Assembly (NCBI RefSeq): GCF_913777995.1
Contig: NZ_CAJYVE010000010.1
Location: 248,001-312,000 of the forward strand
Origin: an uncultured Pseudomonas sp.
Lineage (GTDB): Bacteria > Pseudomonadota > Gammaproteobacteria > Pseudomonadales > Pseudomonadaceae
Direction: 5' to 3'
DNA: 64,000 nucleotides
The notes under the pieces are model-generated. The model searched no databases. It saw only the letters and a program-made list of their open reading frames with translations, and was not told where the DNA came from. Each line of letters opens with the position of its first letter. Position 1 is the stretch's first letter. Shown here piece after piece: positions 41,764-56,031 of this stretch. Both the position numbers and the translations under genes were made by a program.

Positions 41764-44628
41764 ATGAGTGATCGTTTCGAGCTGGACACTGCCAACGAAT
41801 TCATCGCCCGCCACATTGGGCCACGGGCGGCAGACGAGCAGGCCATGCTCCAGACCCTGGGCTTCGATTCGCTGGAGGCCCTGAGCGCCAGCGTGATCCC
41901 CGACAGCATCAAGGGCACCAGCGTAATGGACCTGCCGGCCGGACAGAGCGAAGCCGACGCCCTGGCCTCGCTCAAGGCCATCGCCGGCCGCAACCAGCTG
42001 TTTACCCATTACATCGGCCAGGGTTACTACAACACCCACACGCCGGCGCCGATCCTGCGCAACCTGCTGGAGAATCCGGCCTGGTACACCGCCTACACCC
42101 CGTACCAGCCAGAGATTTCCCAGGGCCGCCTGGAAGCCCTGCTGAACTTCCAGACCCTGATCAGCGACCTGACCGGCCTGCCCATCGCCAACGCCTCGCT
42201 GCTCGATGAAGCCACCGCCGCCGCCGAAGCCATGACCTTCTGCAAGCGCCTGAGCAAGAACAAGGGCAGCCAGCATTTCTTCGCCTCCAGCCATTGCCAT
42301 CCACAGACCCTCGACGTGCTGCGCACCCGTGCCGAGCCACTGGGCATTACCGTGGTGGTCGCCGACGAGAACGAGCTGGGCGATATCAGCGACTACTTCG
42401 GCGCCCTGCTGCAGTACCCGGCCAGCAACGGCGACGTGTTCGACTACCGCGAACTGATCGAACGCTTCCACGGCAGCAACGCCCTGGTCGCGGTCGCCGC
42501 CGACCTGCTGGCGCTGACCCTGCTGACCCCGCCCGGCGAATTCGGCGCCGACGTGGCCATCGGCACGGCACAGCGCTTCGGTGTGCCGCTGGGCTTCGGT
42601 GGACCGCACGCCGCGTATTTCTCGACCCGTGATGCCTTCAAGCGCGACATGCCAGGCCGTCTGGTCGGCGTTTCCGTCGACCGCCACGGCGAGCAGGCAC
42701 TGCGCCTGGCCATGCAGACCCGCGAGCAGCACATCCGCCGTGAGAAGGCCACCAGCAACATCTGCACCGCTCAGGTGCTGCTGGCCAACATTGCCAGCAT
42801 GTACGCCGTCTACCACGGCCCCCAGGGACTGACCCGCATCGCCAACCGCGTGCACCGCCTGACCGCGATCTTCGCTGCCGGCGTCGCCCAGCTGGGCCTT
42901 GAGGTGGAACAGGCGTTCTTCTTCGACACCCTGACCCTGGCCAGCGGCCCACGCACCGCCGACCTGCATGCCCGCGCCCAAGCCCAGCAGATCAACCTGC
43001 GGGTGATCGACAGCCAGCGCCTGGGTCTGTCGTTCGACGAAACCACCACCGTCGAAGCCGTCAAGGCCCTGTGGGCGCTGTTCGCCGACGACGGCCAGAC
43101 GCTGCCGGACTTCGACGCCCTGGCCGCCAGCACCCACTCGCGCCTGCCGCATAGCCTGCTGCGTGAGTCGGCGATCCTCGAACACCCGGTATTCAATCGC
43201 TACCACTCGGAAACCGAGCTGATGCGCTATCTGCGCAAGCTGGCCGACAAGGACCTGGCGCTGGACCGCAGCATGATCCCGCTGGGTTCCTGCACCATGA
43301 AGCTCAACGCCGCCAGCGAAATGATCCCGGTCACCTGGGCCGAGTTCGGCAGCCTGCACCCGTTCGCCCCCGCGTCGCAGAGCACGGGCTACAAGGCCAT
43401 GACCGACGAGCTGCAGGCCATGCTCTGCGCCGCCACCGGCTATGACGCCGTGTCGCTGCAGCCCAACGCCGGCTCCCAAGGCGAGTACGCCGGCCTGCTG
43501 GCGATCCGCGCCTATCACCAGAGCCGTGGCGACAACGACCGCGACGTATGCCTGATCCCCTCCTCGGCGCACGGCACCAACCCGGCCACCGCCCAGATGG
43601 CCGGCATGCGCGTGGTGGTGACCGCCTGCGACGCCCGCGGCAACGTGGACATCGAAGACCTGCGCGCCAAGGCCGAAGAACACCGCGACCGCCTCGCCGC
43701 GCTGATGATCACCTACCCTTCGACCCACGGCGTGTTCGAAGAAGGCATTCGCGAGATCTGCGCCATCGTGCATGACAACGGCGGCCAGGTGTACATCGAC
43801 GGCGCCAACATGAACGCCATGGTTGGCCTGTGCGCCCCCGGCAAGTTCGGTGGCGACGTCTCGCACCTCAATCTGCACAAGACCTTCTGCATTCCTCACG
43901 GCGGTGGCGGCCCGGGCGTTGGCCCGATCGGCGTCAAGGCGCACCTGGCGCCGTTCCTGCCCGGCCATGCGCACATGGAGCGCCAGGAAGGCGCGGTATG
44001 CGCCGCGCCGTTCGGCAGCGCGAGCATTTTGCCGATCACCTGGATGTACATCCGCATGATGGGTGGCGAAGGCCTCAAGCGTGCCTCGCAGATGGCCATT
44101 CTCAATGCCAACTACATCGCCCGCCGCCTGGAAGAGCACTACCCGGTGCTGTACACCGGCAGCAACGGCCTGGTCGCCCACGAGTGCATCCTTGACCTGC
44201 GCCCGCTCAAGGACAGCAGCGGCATCACCGTGGACGACGTGGCCAAGCGCCTGATCGACTTCGGCTTCCACGCGCCGACCATGTCCTTCCCGGTGGCCGG
44301 CACACTGATGATCGAGCCGACCGAGAGCGAGTCGAAGGAAGAACTCGACCGCTTCTGCACCGCGATGATCGCCATCCGCGAAGAGATCCGCGCGGTGGAA
44401 AACGGCACCCTGGACAAGGAAGACAACCCGCTGAAGAACGCACCGCACACCGCGGCCGAACTGGTCGGCCAGTGGAGTCATCCGTACAGCCGCGAACAGG
44501 CGGTGTATCCGGTGGCCTCGCTGGTGGACGGCAAGTACTGGCCACCGGTCGGTCGTGTCGACAACGTCTATGGCGACCGCAACCTGGTCTGCGCCTGCCC
44601 GTCCATCGAGAGCTACCAGCAAGCCTGA
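41764..44628 (+). CDS. gcvP: Glycine dehydrogenase (decarboxylating), P protein
   Basis: PLP enzyme that decarboxylates glycine and transfers the aminomethyl group to lipoylated GcvH. The 954 residues are the full fused length (N-half [17 protein letters not shown]-half with PLP lysine K706 in [17 protein letters not shown]). GAGGAG lies seven bases before the ATG, ten bases after the gcvH stop. No frame disruption is seen. Confidence 0.97.
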   Translation: MSDRFELDTANEFIARHIGPRAADEQAMLQTLGFDSLEALSASVIPDSIKGTSVMDLPAGQSEADALASLKAIAGRNQLFTHYIGQGYYNTHTPAPILRNLLENPAWYTAYTPYQPEISQGRLEALLNFQTLISDLTGLPIANASLLDEATAAAEAMTFCKRLSKNKGSQHFFASSHCHPQTLDVLRTRAEPLGITVVVADENELGDISDYFGALLQYPASNGDVFDYRELIERFHGSNALVAVAADLLALTLLTPPGEFGADVAIGTAQRFGVPLGFGGPHAAYFSTRDAFKRDMPGRLVGVSVDRHGEQALRLAMQTREQHIRREKATSNICTAQVLLANIASMYAVYHGPQGLTRIANRVHRLTAIFAAGVAQLGLEVEQAFFFDTLTLASGPRTADLHARAQAQQINLRVIDSQRLGLSFDETTTVEAVKALWALFADDGQTLPDFDALAASTHSRLPHSLLRESAILEHPVFNRYHSETELMRYLRKLADKDLALDRSMIPLGSCTMKLNAASEMIPVTWAEFGSLHPFAPASQSTGYKAMTDELQAMLCAATGYDAVSLQPNAGSQGEYAGLLAIRAYHQSRGDNDRDVCLIPSSAHGTNPATAQMAGMRVVVTACDARGNVDIEDLRAKAEEHRDRLAALMITYPSTHGVFEEGIREICAIVHDNGGQVYIDGANMNAMVGLCAPGKFGGDVSHLNLHKTFCIPHGGGGPGVGPIGVKAHLAPFLPGHAHMERQEGAVCAAPFGSASILPITWMYIRMMGGEGLKRASQMAILNANYIARRLEEHYPVLYTGSNGLVAHECILDLRPLKDSSGITVDDVAKRLIDFGFHAPTMSFPVAGTLMIEPTESESKEELDRFCTAMIAIREEIRAVENGTLDKEDNPLKNAPHTAAELVGQWSHPYSREQAVYPVASLVDGKYWPPVGRVDNVYGDRNLVCACPSIESYQQA

Positions 44629-44645
44629 CCTCTCGCCCTCACGCC

Positions 44646-44670
44646 AGCCTGCCCGCCCTGCGCGGGCAGG
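44646..44670. other. Strong hairpin between gcvP and gcvT
   Basis: GCCTGCCCGC-CCTGC-GCGGGCAGGC is a perfect ten-base stem with a five-base loop and no T-run, so it is not a standard terminator. It fills most of the 69-base spacer where related operons carry glyA and sdaA. Confidence 0.7.
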
Positions 44671-44697
44671 CCCTGCGAATCTCTTGTGGAGTCGATC

Positions 44698-45822
44698 ATG
44701 TCCGAGCAATCCCTGCGGGTGACCCCGCTGCACGCTCTGCACCGTGAACTGGGCGCGAAGATGGTGCCCTTCGCCGGCTACGAAATGCCGGTGCAATACC
44801 CCCTTGGCGTCATGAAGGAACACCTGCACACCCGCGAACAGGCCGGCCTGTTCGACGTGTCGCACATGGGCCAGATCCTGCTCGGCGGCGCCGAGGCCGC
44901 CAGCGCCCTGGAAAGCCTGGTGCCGGTGGATATCGTCGATCTGCCGGTAGGCCTGCAACGCTATGCACTGTTCACCAACGAGGCCGGCGGCATTCTCGAC
45001 GACCTGATGGTCGCGCGCCTGGCCGACGACCAGTTGCTGCTGGTGGTCAACGCGGCGTGCAAGGAACAGGACCTGGCGCACTTGCGCCAGCACCTGTCAG
45101 GCCGCTGCCAGATCGAAGAACTGTTCGAGAGCCGCGCCCTGCTCGCCCTGCAGGGCCCGGCAGCGGTTACCGTGCTGGCGCGCCTGGCACCCGAGGTGGC
45201 CGGCATGACGTTCATGCAGTTCGCCCGCCGGAACATTCTCGGCAGCGACTGCTACGTCAGCCGCTCGGGCTACACCGGTGAAGACGGTTTCGAAATTTCC
45301 GTGCCCGCCGCCGAAGCCGACGCATTCGCCCGCCGCCTGCTGGCCGAGCCGGAAGTCGAGGCCATCGGCCTGGGCGCCCGCGACTCGCTGCGCTTGGAAG
45401 CAGGCCTGTGCCTGTATGGCCACGACATGAACGCTGCGACTTCTCCCGTAGAGGCCAGCCTGCTCTGGGCGATCTCCAAGGCGCGGCGCAGCGATGGCGC
45501 GCGGGCCGGCGGCTTCCCGGGCGCGGCGACGATCTTTGCCCAACAGCAGGACGGCGTGGCGCGCAAGCGCGTCGGCCTGCTGCCTCAGGAACGCGTTCCG
45601 GTGCGCGAAGGCGCGCAGATCGTCGACGAGCAGGACCGTCCTATCGGCGAGGTGAGCAGCGGCGGCTTCGGTCCGACCCTGGGCGCGCCAGTGGCAATGG
45701 GCTATTTGGACAGCGATCACAGCGCGCTGGCGACCACTGTCTGGGCGGTGGTGCGCGGCAAGAAAGTGCCGATGAAAGTGACAAAAATGCCTTTCGTGAC
45801 GCCACGTTATTTCAGGGGCTGA
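44698..45822 (+). CDS. gcvT: Aminomethyltransferase, T protein
   Basis: Releases ammonia from the aminomethyl-lipoyl H protein and makes 5,10-methylene-tetrahydrofolate. The 374 residues have TPLHALHRELGAKMVPFAGYEMPVQY, the catalytic Asp in FDVSHMGQ and the folate-site block GYTGEDGFEI. The start at ATG 44698 has GGAG six bases upstream; an ATG at 44686 is less well placed. Last gene of gcvHPT. Confidence 0.95.
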   Translation: MSEQSLRVTPLHALHRELGAKMVPFAGYEMPVQYPLGVMKEHLHTREQAGLFDVSHMGQILLGGAEAASALESLVPVDIVDLPVGLQRYALFTNEAGGILDDLMVARLADDQLLLVVNAACKEQDLAHLRQHLSGRCQIEELFESRALLALQGPAAVTVLARLAPEVAGMTFMQFARRNILGSDCYVSRSGYTGEDGFEISVPAAEADAFARRLLAEPEVEAIGLGARDSLRLEAGLCLYGHDMNAATSPVEASLLWAISKARRSDGARAGGFPGAATIFAQQQDGVARKRVGLLPQERVPVREGAQIVDEQDRPIGEVSSGGFGPTLGAPVAMGYLDSDHSALATTVWAVVRGKKVPMKVTKMPFVTPRYFRG

Positions 45823-46221
45823 TAAAGGCGTCAATAAAACAGCTCGAGGAAGAAAATCGTCACGGTTCTGTCGATGTTCTTTCATGACGATGCAACAGTT
45901 CTGTCGGCCTGATTCATGCACCGTGAAAGTGCAGGAATCAGACCAGGCATGAGCCGTGCCCCAAGGCGGTGTGCATTCCGTGTGCCTTGCCTCAGCCCTT
46001 TGAAATACGGGGTTTCGCGGGGCTTGTTTTTGTAACGAGAGTTGGCGTAGAGTTCCCTGACTGTGTTTGCAAAGGTCGCTGAATCGGGACCTGGGCAGTA
46101 GCTCAAAGACTTGCTACATCCCGTTCTACGTTTCTTACTTCCTGCAACCAGCTCCAGTACTCTTGCGGCTCCAATGCCGTAAAAGGCTGTCATTAAATTC
46201 AAGCGTCAAGGAAATAAGAAA
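45823..46221 (+). other. Long noncoding leader upstream of the cold-shock gene
   Basis: This 399-base stretch has no convincing gene. Bases 45909-45941 form a hairpin (CTGATTC...GAATCAG with an inner TGCAC/GTGCA stem) with no T-run, perhaps the 3' end of gcvT mRNA. The second half is less GC-rich than the coding DNA. A long untranslated leader with temperature-sensitive folding is known for cspA-type genes and may apply here, but I could not pick a promoter with confidence. Confidence 0.5.
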
Positions 46222-46434
46222 ATGTCTCAACGTCAGAGCGGCACCGTCAAGTGGTTCAACGACGAAAAAGGTTTTGGTTTTATCACTCCTGAGAGCGGTC
46301 CGGATCTGTTCGTGCATTTCCGCGCGATTCAGGGCAGCGGCTTCAAGAGCCTGAAAGAAGGCCAGAAAGTGACTTTCATCGCCGTGCAAGGCCAGAAAGG
46401 CATGCAAGCTGACGAAGTCATCGCAGAAGCCTAA
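46222..46434 (+). CDS. CspA-family cold-shock protein
   Basis: A 70-residue single cold-shock domain that binds single-stranded RNA or DNA. RNP1 is KGFGFI (16-21) and RNP2 is LFVHF (29-33). A GGAA site lies about nine bases before the ATG. It has its own long leader and a strong terminator, so it is monocistronic. Which Pseudomonas paralogue it is cannot be told here, nor whether it is cold-induced. Confidence 0.93.
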   Translation: MSQRQSGTVKWFNDEKGFGFITPESGPDLFVHFRAIQGSGFKSLKEGQKVTFIAVQGQKGMQADEVIAEA

Positions 46435-46451
46435 GCAGCTGCGTGATCGCC

Positions 46452-46486
46452 AAAAGCCCCTGGTATTGACGTACCAGGGGCTTTTT
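46452..46486 (+). terminator. Rho-independent terminator of the cold-shock gene
   Basis: AAAAGCCCCTGGTA and TACCAGGGGCTTTTT form a long perfect stem ending in a T-run, starting 17 bases after the stop. With A and T runs on both sides it may work in both directions. Confidence 0.92.
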
Positions 46487-46543
46487 GATTTCTGTCTCCC
46501 GGTACCATGGCACTTCCCACTGCCCAGCCAGCGAGACCTCGAT

Positions 46544-47035
46544 ATGCCCTCCCGCCCGCTACAACCCCAAGGCCACTTCGCGCCTGCGCACCTGCTGCGC
46601 CGCCTGGCAGCCATCGCCTACGACCTGCTGCTGTGCCTGGCCGTGCAGATCGTCACCGCCTTCGTCTACAAGCTCATCTGGATGGCATTCGTGGGTGAGG
46701 CCCGTCTGCGCGAGCTGAGCGATGCCGGCGCCACGGACGGCGACCCGCTGCTGTCATCGCTGCTGCTTCTGGTGACCTTCGGATTCTTCGCCAAGTTCTG
46801 GACCCATGGCGGGCAGACGCTGGGCATGCAGGTATGGGGTGTGCGGGTGCAGAATGCCGACGGCAGCGCGATCAGCCTCACCCAGGCGCTGCTGCGCTTC
46901 ATGGTGGCCATCGCTTCGGCGTTGTGCCTGGGGTTGGGCTTTCTCTGGTGCCTGTACGACAAGCAAGGGCGTACCTGGCACGACATCTATTCCAATAGCC
47001 AGTTGGTCAGGTTGCCACGGCGTACGGCAGCCTGA
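46544..47035 (+). CDS. RDD-family membrane protein
   Basis: A 163-residue protein with the RDD pattern: LLRRLAAIAYDLLLCLAVQ, then a second membrane segment with FFAKFWTHGGQTLGMQVWGVRVQNADG and LLRFMVAIASALCLGLGFLW, ending in WHDIYSNSQLV. The role is unknown; some RDD proteins are suggested to act in transport. The start at ATG 46544 (MPSRPLQPQG) follows GAGA; the frame opens earlier through the cspA terminator, which is not coding. Confidence 0.85.
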   Translation: MPSRPLQPQGHFAPAHLLRRLAAIAYDLLLCLAVQIVTAFVYKLIWMAFVGEARLRELSDAGATDGDPLLSSLLLLVTFGFFAKFWTHGGQTLGMQVWGVRVQNADGSAISLTQALLRFMVAIASALCLGLGFLWCLYDKQGRTWHDIYSNSQLVRLPRRTAA

Positions 47036-47079
47036 TCAGCCCACGGGGCCTTGGACCAGGCCCCGTGGATACGCAAGCC

Positions 47080-48141
47080 TCAGCCCGCGCGGCGCAGCAG
47101 CCAGACACCCGCCAGGGCGCAGATACTGGCCGGCACCAACACCGCGAACAGCGGCGAGAAGCCGAACACCAGGCTGGAAGGCCCCAGCAGGTCCTGGAAG
47201 ATGCGGAAGGTGAAACCCACCAGCACACCGGTGAACACTCGCTGGCCGAGGGTCACCGATCGCAACGGGCCGAAGATGAACGAAATGGCCATCAGCACCA
47301 GGGCCACGGTAACCGCCGGCTGCAGCACCTTGGTCCAGAACGCCAGCCAGTAGCGGCCATTGTTCAGGCCCTGGTCGGCCAGGTAATGGGAATAGCTCCA
47401 CAGGCCGCTGATCGACAGCGATTCGGGTGGCATGATCACGGTGCTGAGCAACTGCGGGCTGAGGGAAACGTCCCAGCGCTCGCTCGGCTCCTGGATGACC
47501 TCGGTGTGATCCTTGCGAAAATGCGTGGTGCTGATGTCGGTCAGCTCCCAGTAGTTTTCGTGGTATTTGGCCTGGCGCGCGAAACTGGCGCTCAGCATGT
47601 GGCGCTGCTCGTCGAAACGGTAGCGGGTCACGCCGTACATCAGGCCGTTGGGCTGCACGCTGTTGATGTGGATGAACTCGTCACCCTGGCGGTGCCACAT
47701 GCCGTGCTTGGCGCTTTGCGCATCGCCCGTACCCTGGGCCAGGGAGCGGTCGGCCTGGGCCTTGCTCTCGGCAGCGGGGGCAACGTATTCGCCGACCAGT
47801 ATGCCCACCAGCATCAGCGCCAGCATGGGCTTCATCACCGCCCAGGCGATGCGCGCGATGGACACCCCGGCCGCGCGCATGATGGTCAGCTCGCTGCTGC
47901 TGGCCAGGGTGCCGAGGCCGATCAGGCAGCCGATCAGTGCGGCCATGGGCAGCATGTCGTAAACCCGTCGCGGGGCCGTGAACAGCACGAAAGAGCCGGC
48001 GTCGAGCAGGGTGTAGCTGTCGCTCAGGTCGCCCATCTCATCGATGAAGGCGAACAGCGAGGCCAAGCCGAGGATGATGCCCAGCACCGCCAGAATGGCC
48101 ATGAAGACACTCTTGCCGATGTAGCGGTCGAGTTTAACCAC
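47080..48141 (-). CDS. lptG: LPS export ABC transporter permease LptG
   Basis: A 353-residue inner-membrane protein of the LptBFG complex that extracts LPS from the inner membrane. It has three N-terminal helices (LDRYIGKSVFMAILAVLGIILG), a periplasmic beta-jellyroll, then three helices (SISFIFGPLRSVTLGQRVFTGVLVGF). The start is GTG 48141 with GGAGGT upstream, overlapping lptF by eight bases. Convergent with the RDD gene and essential in most Gram-negatives. Confidence 0.94.
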   Translation of the reverse strand: MVKLDRYIGKSVFMAILAVLGIILGLASLFAFIDEMGDLSDSYTLLDAGSFVLFTAPRRVYDMLPMAALIGCLIGLGTLASSSELTIMRAAGVSIARIAWAVMKPMLALMLVGILVGEYVAPAAESKAQADRSLAQGTGDAQSAKHGMWHRQGDEFIHINSVQPNGLMYGVTRYRFDEQRHMLSASFARQAKYHENYWELTDISTTHFRKDHTEVIQEPSERWDVSLSPQLLSTVIMPPESLSISGLWSYSHYLADQGLNNGRYWLAFWTKVLQPAVTVALVLMAISFIFGPLRSVTLGQRVFTGVLVGFTFRIFQDLLGPSSLVFGFSPLFAVLVPASICALAGVWLLRRAG

Positions 48142-49255
48142 GGCTCACCTCCACACCTGCGCGACGCCCCGCCAGCCGCAACCTTAGCGGCTCCCAATAG
48201 ATCAGCCCCAGGCCGATCAGCAGGAACAGGGCGTGGACCCACCACATGCCCAGCGCCATGGGCAGCTTGCCCTTTTCCAGCGCGCCACGAACGGCGATCA
48301 GAATCGTCAGGTAGGCCATGTACAGGAGGATCGCAGGCAGAAGTTTCAGGTAGCGACCCTGGCGCGGATTGACGCGGGCCAGGGGCACGGCCATCAGGGT
48401 CACGATGAACACCAGGATCGGCAGCGAGATACGCCAGTGCAGCTCGGCCTGGTAACGCGGGTTGTCGTTGCCGAACAGCTCGCGGGTCGGGATCGCATCG
48501 CGCTCGGTCACTTCCTCGCTGATTTCCGGCTTGGGCAGCAGCGCACCATAGGTGTCGTACTGGATGGCGCGGTAGTCGGCCTGGCCGGGATTGCCGTCGT
48601 AGCGGTAGCCGTTCTCCAGAACCAGGAAGCGGCTGCCATCGGGGCGCACTTCCTGGCGCCCCTTCTCGGCGACCAGCACGGTGATGCTGCCGTCATTCTT
48701 TTTATCGGCGCCAAGGCGCTTCTCGGAAATGAACACACCGCCCAGCTGGGTGCGGTCTTCGGACAGCTCCTGGGTGTAGGTGATTCGCGTGCCGTCGCGC
48801 AGCGCCTGGAAGCGCCCCGGCACCAGGGTGTCGAACTCGGTCAGGGCGTCCTGCTTGTTGATCAGCAGGCCGAACTGCGCGGCGCCCTGCGGGGCCAGGC
48901 TGAAACTCAGCCAGGCCACCAGCAGCGCCACCACCAGCGCCGGGCCCATGGTGAAGGCCAGCAGACGCTGCTGGCTCATGCCGGTGGCGGCCAGTACGGT
49001 CATTTCGCTTTCCAGGTACAGCCGGCCGTAGGCCAGCAGGATGCCCAGGAACAGCCCCAGCGGCAGGATCAGTTGCAGGAAGCCGGGCAGGCGGAAGCCC
49101 ATGATCATGAACAGTACGCCAGGGTCCAGGGCCCCGGACGCCGCCTGCGCGAGGTACTTGATGAAGCGCCCGCTCATGATGATGACCAGCAGCACGGCGC
49201 TGACGGCGCTCAGTGTAACCAGCACTTCCCGGGACAGATAACGAAAGACGATCAA
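48134..49255 (-). CDS. lptF: LPS export ABC transporter permease LptF
   Basis: A 373-residue partner of LptG. Conserved blocks are IVFRYLSREVLVTLSAVSAVLLVIIMSGRFIKYL and LPLGLFLGILLAYGRLYLESEMTVLAATGMS. Homologues begin MIVFRYL; here that Met corresponds to TTG at 49255, with GGAG eight bases upstream, so a TTG start is inferred. The ATG at 49351 would add 32 atypical residues. It is divergent from pepA across about 300 bases. Confidence 0.92.
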   Translation of the reverse strand: MIVFRYLSREVLVTLSAVSAVLLVIIMSGRFIKYLAQAASGALDPGVLFMIMGFRLPGFLQLILPLGLFLGILLAYGRLYLESEMTVLAATGMSQQRLLAFTMGPALVVALLVAWLSFSLAPQGAAQFGLLINKQDALTEFDTLVPGRFQALRDGTRITYTQELSEDRTQLGGVFISEKRLGADKKNDGSITVLVAEKGRQEVRPDGSRFLVLENGYRYDGNPGQADYRAIQYDTYGALLPKPEISEEVTERDAIPTRELFGNDNPRYQAELHWRISLPILVFIVTLMAVPLARVNPRQGRYLKLLPAILLYMAYLTILIAVRGALEKGKLPMALGMWWVHALFLLIGLGLIYWEPLRLRLAGRRAGVEVSRG

Positions 49256-51048
<1,793 letters not shown>

Positions 51049-51100
51049 TCCCTACCCCATGCCCCGCATGTCGCGGGACATGGCCGCCAGCGGAACGTAC

Positions 51101-51529
51101 ATGACCCAAGTCGATTTCTACATTCTGCCCAGCCCCGCCAACGAAGCGCGGCTGGACTTCGCCTGCAAGCTGGCCGACAAGGCCTGGCGCCTCGGGCACC
51201 GGGTCTACCTGCATTGCAGCGACGCCGCCCAGCGCGACGACCTGGACGAACGGCTGTGGCGCTTCAAGGGCGAAAGCTTCGTGCCGCATGGCGATGCCGA
51301 AAGCGATGAGGTTGCCCCCGTGGTACTCGGCCTGGGTGACGACCCTGGCGCCCACCAGGACCTGCTGATCAACCTCGACCTGCGCATCCCGGCGTTCTTC
51401 AAGCGCTTCGCGCGGGTGGCTGAACTGGTCATCGAAGACCCGGCGGTGCGCCAGAGCGCCCGCGACAACTTCCGTAGCTATCGTGAACAGGGCTATGCTC
51501 CGCAAGACCACCGACTACAGCGCTTTTGA
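51101..51529 (+). CDS. holC: DNA polymerase III chi subunit
   Basis: A 142-residue protein of the clamp-loader chi family, which links the replisome to single-stranded DNA-binding protein. It shows the pattern TQVDFYILPSPANEARLDFACKLADKAWRLGHRVYLHC and VAELVIEDPAVRQSARDNFRSYREQGY. The start at ATG 51101 (MTQVDFY) fits homologues; in-frame ATGs upstream give a poor N-terminus. Between pepA and valS, as in E. coli. Confidence 0.92.
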   Translation: MTQVDFYILPSPANEARLDFACKLADKAWRLGHRVYLHCSDAAQRDDLDERLWRFKGESFVPHGDAESDEVAPVVLGLGDDPGAHQDLLINLDLRIPAFFKRFARVAELVIEDPAVRQSARDNFRSYREQGYAPQDHRLQRF

Positions 51530-51536
51530 GTGACCG

Positions 51537-51941
51537 ATGGATACTTCGAAAAAAGCCGAATCCGCGCACCTGCTGGATGACCTGGAGTCGATCCGCAAGC
51601 TGCTCGAAGAAGAAAACCTGCAGCCGCCGCTGCTGACCGAAACGGTCCACCGCGAGGAGCAGATCCCACTGCTGTTCGACGTGGTCGACAGCCAGCCGCC
51701 TTCGCAAGCCGCCAGCGTCGAAGCGCTGCCGCCACCGACACCCGACGCACCGCCCGCCGAGGCCGGCGCGCCACCGAGCGTCGACACCCTGCTGCACCTG
51801 GACGCCGACCTGCGCTCTGCCGCGCAGTTGATCATGCAGGACGTGATCAACGACTTCGCCCCGCACATCGAGAACGAGATCAAGCGCCGCCTGGAAGCCA
51901 GGCTGGAACGCCTGATCGCCGCCGCTGGCGGCAAGGGCTGA
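51537..51941 (+). CDS. Conserved hypothetical protein between holC and valS
   Basis: A 134-residue acidic protein of unknown function, starting seven bases after holC. An N-terminal helix (SAHLLDDLESIRKLLEEENLQPPLL) is followed by a proline-rich linker (residues about 53-80) and a C-terminal helical part (AAQLIMQDVINDFAPHIENEIKRRLEARLERLIAA). No membrane segment or catalytic motif is seen. Position suggests co-expression with holC and possibly a replisome-related role; that is only inference. Confidence 0.75.
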   Translation: MDTSKKAESAHLLDDLESIRKLLEEENLQPPLLTETVHREEQIPLLFDVVDSQPPSQAASVEALPPPTPDAPPAEAGAPPSVDTLLHLDADLRSAAQLIMQDVINDFAPHIENEIKRRLEARLERLIAAAGGKG

Positions 51942-52073
51942 GCCCATTCCGGAAGGGCGAAGTCCCGCTAACCAGCGCCCTTCCCCCCGCCCGCTCGCAG
52001 CTTGTGGCCTGCTGATCCCCGGCAAGGGTATACTTGCCGGTTTCCGAATCAAGGCCACAGGTTCCCGCCGCGC

Positions 52074-54920
<2,847 letters not shown>

Positions 54921-54937
54921 AGCCGCCTGACGCAAAC

Positions 54938-54966
54938 AGCCAGCCCCTTCGCGGGCTGGCTTTTTT
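54938..54966 (+). terminator. Rho-independent terminator after valS
   Basis: AGCCAGCC-CCTTCGC-GGGCTGGCT with a following run of T residues, starting 18 bases past the valS stop. Separates valS from rlmF. Confidence 0.9.
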
Positions 54967-55029
54967 ATTGCCGCGACCCCACCCTGTCGCCGTAGGCGCA
55001 AGCCTGCTTGCGAACCGCAGGACCTGCAC

Positions 55030-56031
55030 ATGACCGACACAGCAAAACCACCGCGCAAAAAAGCCAAGCCCGGCAAACCGGCTGCTGCGGCCGCCAAGGC
55101 CACCCTGCACCCACGCAACCGACACCAGGGTCGTTACGACTTCCCGGCGCTGATCAAGAGCAGCCCGGAGCTGGCCGAATTCGTCATCCTCAACCCCTAT
55201 GGCAAGCAAAGCATCGACTTCGCCAACCCACAGGCGGTGAGGACCTTCAACCGCGCCCTGCTCAAGGCCCAATACCGCATCGCGCACTGGGATATCCCGG
55301 CCGACTACCTGTGCCCGCCGATTCCTGGCCGCGCCGACTACCTGCATTTTCTCGCCGACCTGCTGGCACGCGGCAATGCCGGAGCCATTCCGCGCGGAGC
55401 GGCGGTCAAGGTGCTGGACGTGGGCACCGGCGCCAACTGCATCTACCCGCTGCTGGGGCATGCCGACTATGGCTGGCAGTTCGTCGGTTCGGAGATCGAC
55501 GCCACGGCGATTGCCGCAGCGCGCACCATCGTCAAGGCCAACCGCCTGGACAAGGCCATCGAGATCCGCCAGCAAGCAGACCGCCAGAAGATCCTCAGCG
55601 GCCTTGTAGCGCCCCAGGAGCGCTTCGACCTGACACTGTGCAACCCACCCTTCCATGCCTCCCTGGAAGAGGCCACACGGGGCAGCCAGCGCAAATGGAA
55701 GAACCTTGGCAAGCTCGACCCGCGTCGCAAGCTGCCGGTACTGAACTTCGGCGGCCAGGCCCAGGAGCTGTGGTGCGAGGGCGGCGAGATTGCCTTCGTG
55801 CTGCGGCTGATCGAGGAGAGCGCGCAGATCCCCGAACAGGTGCTGTGGTTCAGCACCCTGGTGTCCAAGGCCGCCAACCTGCCCGAGATCCGCCAACGCC
55901 TGAACAGGATCGGTGCCTTCGACGTGCAGGTGGTGGAAATGGGGCAGGGTCAGAAGCAAAGCCGCTTCGTCGCCTGGACCTTCCAGGACCACACCGAACA
56001 GCAAGCCTGGCGCGCCGCGCATTGGCGTTGA
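55030..56031 (+). CDS. rlmF: 23S rRNA (adenine-1618-N6)-methyltransferase RlmF
   Basis: A 333-residue SAM-dependent enzyme that methylates A1618 of 23S rRNA. The N-terminus is a basic, Lys-rich tail, then [41 protein letters not shown]-binding motif [16 protein letters not shown] and catalytic NPPF (205-208) are present. The start at ATG 55030 gives the usual tail; the ribosome site is weak. Monocistronic, convergent with the HU gene. Confidence 0.92.
   Translation: MTDTAKPPRKKAKPGKPAAAAAKATLHPRNRHQGRYDFPALIKSSPELAEFVILNPYGKQSIDFANPQAVRTFNRALLKAQYRIAHWDIPADYLCPPIPGRADYLHFLADLLARGNAGAIPRGAAVKVLDVGTGANCIYPLLGHADYGWQFVGSEIDATAIAAARTIVKANRLDKAIEIRQQADRQKILSGLVAPQERFDLTLCNPPFHASLEEATRGSQRKWKNLGKLDPRRKLPVLNFGGQAQELWCEGGEIAFVLRLIEESAQIPEQVLWFSTLVSKAANLPEIRQRLNRIGAFDVQVVEMGQGQKQSRFVAWTFQDHTEQQAWRAAHWR

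Noticed and set aside
41629-45093. A 1154-codon frame antisense to gcvH-gcvP-gcvT
   Set aside because: It spans three well-defined genes on the other strand and has no domain of its own.
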